Shown: piece by piece, positions 14,932 through 22,726 of the stretch | Layout of the letters: each line of letters begins with the position of its first letter | How positions within the stretch are numbered: position 1 is the first letter of the stretch | From: Cedecea neteri | GTDB taxonomy: Bacteria; Pseudomonadota; Gammaproteobacteria; Enterobacterales; Enterobacteriaceae | Assembly (NCBI RefSeq): GCF_000758305.1 | Contig: NZ_CP009458.1 | Location: forward strand, 4,154,001-4,218,000 | Reading direction: 5' to 3' | DNA length: 64,000 bases | Notes under the pieces: model-generated | Seen by the model: only the letters and a program-made list of their open reading frames with translations | What the model was told of the DNA's origin: nothing | Databases searched by the model: none | Program-made: the position numbers and the translations under genes

Positions 14932-16146
14932 ATGACCTGGCACTCCTTTAAACACCAATACCTGGTAACCTTCTGGAAACCGATGCCCGCGGTGATCGCG
15001 GCCGGGATCCTCTCCACCTATTACTTTGGCATCACCGGCACCTTCTGGGCCGTGACCGGCGAATTCACCCGCTGGGGCGGTCAGCTCCTGCAGCTGATGG
15101 GCATTCACGCTGAAGAATGGGGTTACTACAAGCTGATTCATCTCGACGGCAGCCCGCTGACCCGCATTGACGGCATGATGATCATCGGCATGTTTGGCGG
15201 CTGTTTTGCCGCCGCGCTGTGGGCCAATAACGTCAAGCTTCGCCTGCCCCAGCACCGCATTCGCATCATTCAGGCCGTGCTCGGTGGGATTATTGCTGGC
15301 TTCGGCGCACGACTGGCAATGGGCTGTAACCTTGCGGCATTTTTTACCGGTATCCCACAGTTTTCGCTGCACGCCTGGTTCTTCGCCCTTGCCACCGCCA
15401 TCGGCTGCTGGTTTGGCGCGCGCTTCACGCTGCTGCCGATATTCCGCATTCCGGTCAAACTGCAAAAAGTCTCCGCTGCCTCCCCACTCACCCAGCAGCC
15501 GGATCGCGCTAAGCGCCGCTTCCGCATGGGGATGCTGGTGTTTATCGGCATGCTCGGCTGGGGTGGTTTGACCGCCATAAACCAGCCGAAACTGGGGCTG
15601 GCGATGCTGTTTGGTGTCGGCTTTGGCCTGCTGATCGAACGCGCGCAGATCTGCTTCACCTCCGCCTTCCGCGACATGTGGATCACCGGCCGCACCCACA
15701 TGGCCAAAGCGATTATTCTGGGCATGGCGGTCAGCGCCATTGGCATCTTTAGCTATGTGCAGCTTGGCGTAGAAGCCAAAATTATGTGGGCGGGGCCAAA
15801 CGCCGTTATCGGCGGGCTGCTATTTGGCTTTGGCATCGTGCTGGCCGGGGGCTGTGAAACGGGCTGGATGTACCGCGCGGTTGAAGGCCAGGTACACTAC
15901 TGGTGGGTCGGCCTTGGCAACGTGATTGGCTCTACGCTATTAGCCTGGTTCTGGGATGATATTTCCCCGGCGCTGGCCACCAGCTGGGACAAAGTCAACC
16001 TGCTGAATACCTTTGGGCCGCTGGGCGGGCTGCTGGTGACCTACCTGATGCTGCTTGCCGCTTATTTGCTGATCGTCGGCTGGGAAAAACGCTTCTTTCG
16101 CCGTAAAAACCAGGCTATCGGCACCACAACAGGAGAAACCGCATGA
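14932..16146 (+). CDS. yedE: YedE family inner membrane transporter (sulfur/selenium compound)
   Basis: The ATG at 14932 (MTWHSFKHQYLV) gives 404 residues, as in E. coli YedE; an upstream frame from 14818 is not supported by homology. It has about ten hydrophobic segments and two YeeE/YedE repeats, each with a conserved Gly-Cys: GARLAMGCNLAAFFTG and VLAGGCETGWMYRA. Such proteins import thiosulfate-like compounds, and YedE is linked to selenium metabolism in other bacteria. Its stop overlaps yedF (ATGA), so the pair is coupled with a sulfurtransferase-like partner. Confidence 0.95.
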   Translation: MTWHSFKHQYLVTFWKPMPAVIAAGILSTYYFGITGTFWAVTGEFTRWGGQLLQLMGIHAEEWGYYKLIHLDGSPLTRIDGMMIIGMFGGCFAAALWANNVKLRLPQHRIRIIQAVLGGIIAGFGARLAMGCNLAAFFTGIPQFSLHAWFFALATAIGCWFGARFTLLPIFRIPVKLQKVSAASPLTQQPDRAKRRFRMGMLVFIGMLGWGGLTAINQPKLGLAMLFGVGFGLLIERAQICFTSAFRDMWITGRTHMAKAIILGMAVSAIGIFSYVQLGVEAKIMWAGPNAVIGGLLFGFGIVLAGGCETGWMYRAVEGQVHYWWVGLGNVIGSTLLAWFWDDISPALATSWDKVNLLNTFGPLGGLLVTYLMLLAAYLLIVGWEKRFFRRKNQAIGTTTGETA

Positions 16147-16379
16147 GTCAGAACATTGTCCCGGATTACCGACTGGACATGGTAGGTGAGCCCTGCCCTT
16201 ACCCGGCTGTTGCCACGCTGGAGGCAATGCCGCAGCTGAAAAAAGGCGAGATCCTGGAAGTCGTCAGCGACTGCCCGCAGTCCATCAATAATATCCCGCT
16301 GGACGCCAAAAACCACGGCTACACGGTGCTGGATATTCAGCAGGATGGCCCCACCATTCGCTATCTTATTCAGCGTTAA
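16143..16379 (+). CDS. yedF: TusA-like sulfurtransferase YedF
   Basis: The 78-residue SirA/TusA-fold protein has the conserved GEPCPYPAVATLEAM segment, with the Cys at about position 18 that carries persulfide sulfur in the family. It probably accepts sulfur or selenium brought in by YedE. The start overlaps the yedE stop. It is almost identical in length and sequence to E. coli YedF. An intrinsic terminator follows. Confidence 0.95.
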   Translation: MSQNIVPDYRLDMVGEPCPYPAVATLEAMPQLKKGEILEVVSDCPQSINNIPLDAKNHGYTVLDIQQDGPTIRYLIQR

Positions 16380-16384
16380 TCATG

Positions 16385-16408
16385 AAAGGGGCAAAACTGC
16401 CCCTTTTA
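16385..16408. terminator. Bidirectional intrinsic terminator
   Basis: AAAGGGGC, a 6-base loop, then GCCCCTTTT form a strong stem with T or A runs on both sides. It ends yedEF on plus and the RpiR-type gene on minus. Confidence 0.88.
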
Positions 16409-17284
16409 TCAACGAACCGGTTTTACCCAGGCCCCAGAGTCCAGCAGGAAACGTTCTGCGCTGGCAATTTTCTGTACTGCCCTGTCTCCGTGCTTAGCCA
16501 CCAGCATCGCCAGTAAACATTCGGCAATGCCCATTGCCGACACCACGGAAGGAAAGAACGACGGGCTGTGCGCAGAGAAATAAAGCGTGCTGGCGGCATG
16601 TTCCGCGAGTGGTGAGAGTGGAGAGTCAGTCAGCGCGACGATTTTACTCCCGGCCTGCCTGGCCGCACCCAGCACGTCAAGGGACTCACGCGAATACGGT
16701 GCGAAACCAATCATCAGCACCACATCTTTCGGCGTCAGTTCACGAGTGAAAATTTCGTAATTACTCGCCTGACCATCGATGAGCGACACGTTCTTATTAA
16801 ACAGGCGATAGATATAAAACAGCGTGTAGGCCACCGAATAGCTGGCGCGGAAACCACAGACATAAACATGTTCGGCCGCATCCAGGACGTCAACAGCCTT
16901 CTCCATCGCCTCGGGATTTTCGGCCTCAGTGTGGGAAAGATTCACCGCATGGGCGTCAAACACTTCCTGATAGAGTGACGCCGTACTGCCCTTGTCCACC
17001 AGCTTCTCCGCCCTTGCCTGATGGGTTTCATTATTCAGGCCAAACTCCTGAATAACGTCGGTTTTGAACTCTCCCCAGCCGACATAGCCCAGGCGCTGGG
17101 CCAGACGCAGCAGCGTAGCGGGCTTGACGCCAATGCGTGCAGCAAACGCCCGCATTGAAAGCGCGATTAAGTCCTTCATGTTATGCAGGCTTAACTCTGC
17201 GGCCCGCTGCAGCTCGGGGGTTAATGTCTCGTAATGCTGTTCTAGCTTTTGTTGCGGGGTCATAGGCTGACAGGACGCTCCCAT
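16409..17284 (-). CDS. MurR/RpiR family transcriptional regulator (HTH plus SIS domain)
   Basis: The N-terminal helix-turn-helix (about residues 10-85, with SMRAFAARIGVKPATLLRLAQRLGY) binds DNA. The C-terminal SIS domain (about 125-265, with HVYVCGFRASYSVAYTL and MIGFAPYSRESL) binds a phosphosugar-like ligand. The frame opens at 17284; an internal ATG at 17263 (MTPQQKLEQH) is a plausible alternative. It is an orphan here: no sugar operon adjoins it, so the target and inducer are unknown. It is not part of the equivalent E. coli K-12 region. Confidence 0.88.
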   Translation of the reverse strand: MGASCQPMTPQQKLEQHYETLTPELQRAAELSLHNMKDLIALSMRAFAARIGVKPATLLRLAQRLGYVGWGEFKTDVIQEFGLNNETHQARAEKLVDKGSTASLYQEVFDAHAVNLSHTEAENPEAMEKAVDVLDAAEHVYVCGFRASYSVAYTLFYIYRLFNKNVSLIDGQASNYEIFTRELTPKDVVLMIGFAPYSRESLDVLGAARQAGSKIVALTDSPLSPLAEHAASTLYFSAHSPSFFPSVVSAMGIAECLLAMLVAKHGDRAVQKIASAERFLLDSGAWVKPVR

Positions 17285-17405
17285 ATAGACCGGAAATCCC
17301 TTCCGGTTTCTTGACGGTATCGTCCTGATAGTGCAGTGAAATGACTTTAGACGTCAAATGAATGCAGATACCACACTGATATTATTGATAAAAATGATAC
17401 ATCTC

Positions 17406-17516
17406 TCAACAAACTGGGAGATAAGTCTCATATATACGCGCAATAATCAGCATCAGCGCGACGCAAAGCCCCATGATGCTGAATGCCGCAAACAGGAAAA
17501 TGAGATAAAAGCGCAT
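17406..17516 (-). CDS. Candidate 36-residue single-span membrane peptide
   Basis: An AGGGGGAG ribosome site lies 2-3 bases before the ATG at 17516. The peptide starts MRFYLIFLFAAFS and is one hydrophobic helix of about 24 residues with a short tail ending ETYLPVC. It lies downstream of the trimeric autotransporter and directly after that gene's terminator, so it would depend on read-through or its own promoter. I do not recognise the family. The ribosome site and amphipathic ends support a real gene, but expression is unproven. Confidence 0.5.
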   Translation of the reverse strand: MRFYLIFLFAAFSIMGLCVALMLIIARIYETYLPVC

Positions 17517-17534
17517 CGCTCCCCCTGAGAAAGA

Positions 17535-17556
17535 AAAAGCCCCATAAGGAGCTTTT
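17535..17556 (-). terminator. Intrinsic terminator of the trimeric autotransporter gene
   Basis: The minus strand reads AAAAGCTCC, TTAT, GGGGCTTTTTCTTT. The stem has 9 bp including one G-U pair. Confidence 0.82.
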
Positions 17557-17570
17557 GAATACAGCAAGAT

Positions 17571-18182
17571 TTACCACTGCAGAGACGCACCGGCACCCAC
17601 GACAAAGTTTTGCTGTGAGTCATTCGAGACGGATGCTTTCACCACAGTATTTGCCGTTGCACGAGCGGAGAATCCTACCGCAAGTGCGTTCTCTCCGTCA
17701 GTGGTGCCCACCCCGGCGCCGACGGAAAACGTTGCGCCCTGGGTTACCTGTGGGATGTTAGCCATCGCCGCAACGCCAGCGATCCCCGCGGAGGCACGTT
17801 GACGGTTTTCATCAACCTGATCTTTTAAGTGGTTAAAGCTACTGCTGCTGACGGTATTTGCTTCCAGTGCACCAAGGCGAGACTCATGATCGGCCAGCTC
17901 AGCAGTATTCTCAGCCATCGCCTGGTTAGTGGCCTCCAGCGCGGCTTTGTTCGCTTCGGTATTTGCCGTAGCCGCATTGATTCTGGATTGAGCGTAACTG
18001 TCATTGTCGTTGATTCGGTTGTTTAGAATATTAATTGACTCATTTTGTCTTTCATTCATTGCCGCACCATTAACCAACGCTTTGTAAATCGTGTCGTTGT
18101 CTAAATCAGCCGCATAAACCGCGCCCGCAATATGTGTTACCAGTCCGACACCAACCATTAATACCAGCATTGCCTTTTTCAT
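17571..18182 (-). CDS. Minimal trimeric autotransporter with YadA-type anchor
   Basis: The 203-residue protein has a signal peptide (about 1-25, ending VYAA). About 90 residues of polar, Asn/Ala/Glu-rich heptad sequence follow and should form a trimeric coiled coil. Residues about 116-203 are a YadA anchor (NHLKDQVDENRQRASAGIAG and later the VGAGASLQW C-terminus), which forms a 12-stranded outer-membrane barrel from three chains. No head or collar domain is present, so it is much shorter than YadA, UpaG or EhaG. It is an intact reading frame with its own terminator. It could be a short surface stalk or a degenerate adhesin. Confidence 0.88.
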   Translation of the reverse strand: MKKAMLVLMVGVGLVTHIAGAVYAADLDNDTIYKALVNGAAMNERQNESINILNNRINDNDSYAQSRINAATANTEANKAALEATNQAMAENTAELADHESRLGALEANTVSSSSFNHLKDQVDENRQRASAGIAGVAAMANIPQVTQGATFSVGAGVGTTDGENALAVGFSARATANTVVKASVSNDSQQNFVVGAGASLQW

Positions 18183-18760
18183 CTTAAAAACCTACTATAT
18201 ATTCGCTTGTGAAGATTTAGTAAAATCCGATCAAATCGATAGTTAACCGGCTGCAACCGGTTAACTATCACCTCAATAATTTATTAAGCACCATCACTCT
18301 TCTTTATTTAATACGTTACTCCCTCAATAGTTTCGCCAGAAATCAAATAAGCTTCATCGACTTTCTTTAACCCTCGCCTTTTCTCCCACCCCATGAGGCG
18401 CGCACCCAACAGCCCAGCATGACGTTCAGCCGTCACGCTGTGATTTGTTCAATTAACGATATACTTATGGTCGGCTGTTCATTTTTCCTGATGCAATACG
18501 AGTCTGTTCGCATATCACCCAGAAAAATAAAATAATAATATTGTGTGACAATTCCGGTGCTGAATATGCAATGCCCGGCGGTGAAAAAGATTGATCTGCG
18601 TCATGCCATTTAGCATTCATTGAGCATGAAACAAGAAAATTCTTAATGCCTTTCGTATGAAATATTTGATTGTTAATTGAATATTATAAAAAGGTTTAGC
18701 GTGCGGAATAATACAGAATTGAAATAAGAATGATTATTAATCGTGCTTATTATATGCAAA
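18183..18760. other. AT-rich intergenic region upstream of the autotransporter
   Basis: This 580-base AT-rich stretch should hold the promoter of the minus-strand autotransporter. Apart from the perfect palindrome at 18238-18269 I see no gene, RNA or repeat I can support. The low GC suggests silencing by nucleoid proteins is possible. Confidence 0.4.
18238..18269. repeat. Perfect 13-bp inverted repeat upstream of the autotransporter
   Basis: GATAGTTAACCGG, six bases, CCGGTTAACTATC. It lies 56 bases before the autotransporter start on the minus strand and has no T-tract, so an operator or leader hairpin is more likely than a terminator. Confidence 0.75.
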
Positions 18761-18761
18761 T

Positions 18762-18787
18762 AAAAGGCCTGTCGCAGACAGACCTTT
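18762..18787 (-). terminator. Intrinsic terminator of fliE
   Basis: AAAAGG-C-CTGTC, GCA, GACAG-A-CCTTTT: a long stem with one mismatch just downstream of fliE on the minus strand. Confidence 0.8.
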
Positions 18788-18813
18788 TACCCACTAAAAC
18801 CGTGCTGGTGTCA

Positions 18814-19128
18814 CTACACCTGCATGTTCATCACTTCCTGGTAGGCAGCAACCAGCTTGTTACGCACCTGAATGCCCATCGCCAGCGAAACGGAAGATTT
18901 CTGCAGATCCACCATCACATCATTCAGCGCGACGCCCGGCGTACCGAGAGCAAATTTCTCCGCCTGGACACGCGCGGTGTTAGAGGTCTCGCTTATCCGC
19001 CCTAAAGCGGCCTGCAGCTCTCCAGCAAAGCTCACCGTTGGCGCAGCAGCCGACGCGGCAGGATTGGTGGCCGACAGCGCGGTCGCCTGAAGTTGTTGTA
19101 GTACGCCTTCGATACCCTGAATTGCCAT
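18814..19128 (-). CDS. fliE: Flagellar hook-basal body protein FliE
   Basis: The 104-residue protein begins MAIQGIEGVLQQLQATALS and ends AYQEVMNMQV, as in E. coli FliE, which has the same length. FliE links the MS ring (FliF) to the rod and is exported through the flagellar type III gate. It forms a one-gene unit divergent from fliF. The 229-base spacer should hold FlhDC-dependent promoters for both directions; no precise site was assigned. Confidence 0.97.
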   Translation of the reverse strand: MAIQGIEGVLQQLQATALSATNPAASAAAPTVSFAGELQAALGRISETSNTARVQAEKFALGTPGVALNDVMVDLQKSSVSLAMGIQVRNKLVAAYQEVMNMQV

Positions 19129-19357
19129 TTTCTCGCCTCACATTGATTAAGCGAGTGAAGATTACCACCCTGTCAATAGGATAAAGGCGTTAAATAGACG
19201 TAAAAAATAGAGCTAATTCAGCCATCGAAATTTCCTGAAACGAAAATAATGACACTGCCATCCATATGGAACTTTTGTCGTGTTTGTCGACCCGGGAGTC
19301 AGTCTTGTTCACTCATTACTCTAAAAATTCTGTCAACGCTAAGCCGCGAGGTGTGGA

Positions 19358-21049
19358 ATGACCACTGCTGCTCAGGCGCAAACGCCGCAAAACAAGACAC
19401 TTGAGTGGTTAAATCGCCTTCGCGCTAATCCAAGGATCCCGCTGATTGTGGGCGGCTCCGCCGCCGTTGCCGTGCTGGTGGCCCTGGTACTTTGGGCAAA
19501 ATCTCCTGATTACCGCGTGCTTTACAGCAACCTCGCCGATCAGGACGGAGGCGCGATTGTTACCCAGCTTCAACAAATGAATATCCCCTACCGTTTCTCA
19601 GACAACGGTAGCGCCATCATGGTCCCGGCAGACAACGTCTATGACCTGCGTCTGCGTCTGGCTCAGCAGGGTCTGCCTAAGGGCGGCGCCGTCGGCTTCG
19701 AACTTCTGGATCAGGAAAAATTTGGTATCAGTCAGTTTAGCGAGCAGGTGAACTACCAGCGTGCGCTGGAAGGCGAACTGGCCCGCACCATTGAAACACT
19801 AGGCCCGGTGAAGAACGCCCGCGTACACCTCGCCATGCCAAAACCATCCCTGTTTGTTCGTGAACAAAAATCCCCTTCCGCTTCCGTTACCCTTAGCCTT
19901 GAGCCTGGCCGCGCGCTGGATGAAGGGCAAATCAATGCCGTCGTGCATATGGTTTCCAGCGCCGTGGCTGGCTTACCGCCGGGTAACGTCACGCTGGTTG
20001 ACCAGGGTGGTCATCTGCTGACGCAGTCCAACAATGCAGGCCGCGACCTTAACGATGCCCAGCTCAAATACGCCACTGACGTAGAAAGTCGCTACCAGCG
20101 CCGCATTGAATCTATTCTTGGCCCGATTGTGGGCAACGGGAACGTGCACGCTCAGGTCACCGCGCAGATTGATTTTGCCAACAAAGAACAAACCGAAGAG
20201 CAGTATCACCCTAATGGCGATCCGGCCCAGACCGCTATCCGTTCTCGCCAGTTGAACCAGACCTCTCAGGTCAACGGCCAGTTCCCGGGTGGCGTGCCAG
20301 GTGCACTTTCCAACCAACCAGCTCCGGCTAACACGGCACCGATTTCGACGCCGCCGCAGAACAACCAGGCTAACCAGCAGGCCAACAACGGCCAGCAGAA
20401 CCAGACCAGCACCACCAGCCAGAACGGCAGCAGCAACACTTCGCGTGACGAAACCACCAACTATGAAGTGGACCGTACCATCCGTCACACCAAGCTGAAC
20501 GTCGGGGATGTTCAGCGTCTGTCTGTTGCCGTAGTCGTGAACTATCGCCAACTGGCCGACGGGAAACCTCTGCCGCTCACCGCCGACCAGATGAAGCAGA
20601 TCGAGAACCTGACGCGTGAAGCGATGGGCTATTCCGAAGCGCGTGGTGACACCCTGAACGTGGTGAACTCGCAGTTTACCGCCACCGAGGACGACACCGG
20701 CAGCAGCCTGCCATTCTGGAAGTCTCCGGCCTTCTTCGACATGCTGCTCTCTGCGGGACGCTGGCTGATTGTGCTGATTGTAGCCTGGGTGCTGTGGCGT
20801 AAGGCGATTCGTCCGCAGCTCACTCGCCGCGCGGAAATTCTGAAAGCCGCCAGCGAAGAGAAAGAGAACCGTAAAGCCGAAGAACAAGCCGTCGCCGTGT
20901 CGCTTAGCCGTGATGAACAGCAACAGCAGCGTAAAGCTAACCAGCGCCTGAGCGCCGAAGTCATGAGTCAGCGTATTCGTGATATGTCCGACAACGATCC
21001 TCGCGTAGTTGCGCTGGTGATCCGCCAATGGATGAGTACTGAAATATGA
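19358..21049 (+). CDS. fliF: Flagellar MS-ring protein FliF
   Basis: FliF forms the inner-membrane MS ring on which the flagellum is built. The 563-residue protein has a first membrane span at about residues 28-47, ring-building motifs (DQDGGAIVTQLQQMNIPYRF onward), a low-complexity Asn/Gln/Ser-rich loop near 315-365, a second span near 465-485 and a cytoplasmic tail that binds FliG. It is slightly longer than the E. coli protein, mainly in the loop. It starts the fliFGHIJK run and its stop overlaps fliG. Confidence 0.97.
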   Translation: MTTAAQAQTPQNKTLEWLNRLRANPRIPLIVGGSAAVAVLVALVLWAKSPDYRVLYSNLADQDGGAIVTQLQQMNIPYRFSDNGSAIMVPADNVYDLRLRLAQQGLPKGGAVGFELLDQEKFGISQFSEQVNYQRALEGELARTIETLGPVKNARVHLAMPKPSLFVREQKSPSASVTLSLEPGRALDEGQINAVVHMVSSAVAGLPPGNVTLVDQGGHLLTQSNNAGRDLNDAQLKYATDVESRYQRRIESILGPIVGNGNVHAQVTAQIDFANKEQTEEQYHPNGDPAQTAIRSRQLNQTSQVNGQFPGGVPGALSNQPAPANTAPISTPPQNNQANQQANNGQQNQTSTTSQNGSSNTSRDETTNYEVDRTIRHTKLNVGDVQRLSVAVVVNYRQLADGKPLPLTADQMKQIENLTREAMGYSEARGDTLNVVNSQFTATEDDTGSSLPFWKSPAFFDMLLSAGRWLIVLIVAWVLWRKAIRPQLTRRAEILKAASEEKENRKAEEQAVAVSLSRDEQQQQRKANQRLSAEVMSQRIRDMSDNDPRVVALVIRQWMSTEI

Positions 21050-22038
21050 GTATTACCGGAACCGAAAAGAGCGCCATCCTGCTGATGACCATTGGTGAAG
21101 ACCGCGCCGCCGAGGTGTTCAAACACCTTAGCCCGCGCGAAGTGCAGCATTTAAGTGCGGCGATGGCGAACACCCATCAAATCTCAAACAAACTGCTGAC
21201 CGAAGTGCTGGCCGAGTTTGAGCAAGAAGCGGAACAGTTCGCTGCGCTGAGCATCAACGCCAACGACTACCTGCGCACCGTGCTTATCAAAGCGCTGGGC
21301 GAAGAGCGTGCCTCCAGCCTGCTGGAAGACATTCTCGAAACCCGCGACACCACCAGCGGCATCGAAACGCTCAACTTCATGGAGCCGCAGAGCGCCGCCG
21401 ACCTTATTCGCGACGAACACCCGCAGATCATCGCCACCATTCTGGTTCACCTCAAGCGTGGCCAGGCGGCGGATATTCTGGCGCTGTTCGACGAGCGCCT
21501 GCGCAACGACGTCATGCTGCGTATCGCCACCTTTGGCGGCGTCCAGCCGGCCGCGCTGGCAGAACTGACCGAAGTACTGAACAACCTGCTCGACGGCCAG
21601 AACCTCAAGCGCAGCAAAATGGGCGGCGTGAGAACGGCGGCGGAAATCATCAACCTGATGAAAACCCAGCAGGAAGAAGCTGTTATTACCGCCGTGCGCG
21701 ACTTCGACGGCGAACTGGCGCAGAAAATTATCGACGAGATGTTCCTGTTCGAAAACCTCGTCGCCGTGGACGACCGCAGTATTCAGCGTCTTCTGCAGGA
21801 AGTGGAGTCCGAATCTCTGCTTATCGCCCTCAAAGGTGCAGAGCAGGCGCTGCGCGAGAAGTTCTTGCGCAACATGTCCCAGCGTGCTGCGGACATCCTG
21901 CGCGACGACCTTGCCAACCGCGGCCCGGTACGTCTGTCGCAGGTGGAAAACGAACAGAAAGCTATCCTGCTTATCGTGCGTCGCCTGGCGGAGACCGGCG
22001 AGATGGTGATCGGCACCAGCGAGGATACCTATGTCTAA
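21046..22038 (+). CDS. fliG: Flagellar motor switch protein FliG
   Basis: FliG is the rotor protein that contacts FliF through its N-domain and the MotA stator through its C-terminal charged helix. The 330-residue frame matches the family along its length. It includes the EHPQIIATILVHLKRGQAAD segment of the middle domain and the torque helix region near FLRNMSQRAADILRDDL. It overlaps fliF by 4 bases and fliH by 8, so translation is coupled. Confidence 0.98.
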   Translation: MSITGTEKSAILLMTIGEDRAAEVFKHLSPREVQHLSAAMANTHQISNKLLTEVLAEFEQEAEQFAALSINANDYLRTVLIKALGEERASSLLEDILETRDTTSGIETLNFMEPQSAADLIRDEHPQIIATILVHLKRGQAADILALFDERLRNDVMLRIATFGGVQPAALAELTEVLNNLLDGQNLKRSKMGGVRTAAEIINLMKTQQEEAVITAVRDFDGELAQKIIDEMFLFENLVAVDDRSIQRLLQEVESESLLIALKGAEQALREKFLRNMSQRAADILRDDLANRGPVRLSQVENEQKAILLIVRRLAETGEMVIGTSEDTYV

Positions 22039-22726
22039 TACGCTGCCATGGAAACGCTGGACGCCTGAAGATCTCGCCTTCCCTTCGCCGGTGTTCGAAG
22101 AGATTGTGATGCCGGAAGCCACAGCTGAGCAGGAAGAGCCGGAAAGCGAGCCGGACCTCCAGCAAACGCTGGCGATGATGCAGGCTCAGGCCCGTGAACA
22201 GGGCCACAGCGCGGGCTTTGCCGCCGGGCACGATCAGGGCGTAGAAGAAGGCCGTAAAGCGGGCTTCCAGCAAGGGCTTGAGCAGGGCATCAATGAAGCC
22301 CGCCAGCAGCAAGCACCGGTACACGCCCGTATGCAACAGCTGGTGAGCGAATTCCAGTACACGCTGGACGCGCTGGACAGCGTGATCGCCTCCCGCCTGA
22401 TGCAAATGGCGCTGGAAGCCGCGCGACAGGTCATTGGCCAGACGCCTGCCGTGGATAACAACGCGCTGATCAAACAGATTCAGGGCCTGCTGATGCAGGA
22501 ACCGCTGTTTAGTGGCAAACCGCAGCTGCGCGTACACCCGGATGATCTGCAACGGGTGGAAGAGATGCTGGGTGCGACCCTAAGCCTGCACGGCTGGCGT
22601 TTGCGCGGTGACCCAAGCCTGCACCAGGGCGGCTGCAAAGTCTCCGCCGATGAAGGCGACCTTGACGCCAGCGTGGCGACCCGCTGGCAAGAGCTTTGCC
22701 GTCTGGCCGCGCCGGGAGTGCTCTGA
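22031..22726 (+). CDS. fliH: Flagellar export regulator FliH
   Basis: FliH is a cytoplasmic stator-like partner of the export ATPase FliI. The 231-residue protein shows the conserved N-terminal LPWKRWTPEDLAFP segment, then a Gly-rich GxxxG-like helix (AAGHDQGVEEGRKAGFQQG) typical of FliH, then the FliI-binding C-terminus. It overlaps fliG by 8 bases, and its TGA overlaps the fliI ATG by one base. Confidence 0.97.
   Translation: MSNTLPWKRWTPEDLAFPSPVFEEIVMPEATAEQEEPESEPDLQQTLAMMQAQAREQGHSAGFAAGHDQGVEEGRKAGFQQGLEQGINEARQQQAPVHARMQQLVSEFQYTLDALDSVIASRLMQMALEAARQVIGQTPAVDNNALIKQIQGLLMQEPLFSGKPQLRVHPDDLQRVEEMLGATLSLHGWRLRGDPSLHQGGCKVSADEGDLDASVATRWQELCRLAAPGVL

Noticed and set aside
22696..22725. 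Longer N-terminus for FliI starting at 22696
   Set aside because: It would lie inside fliH and does not match the family start. The ATG at 22726 overlaps the fliH stop in the usual way.
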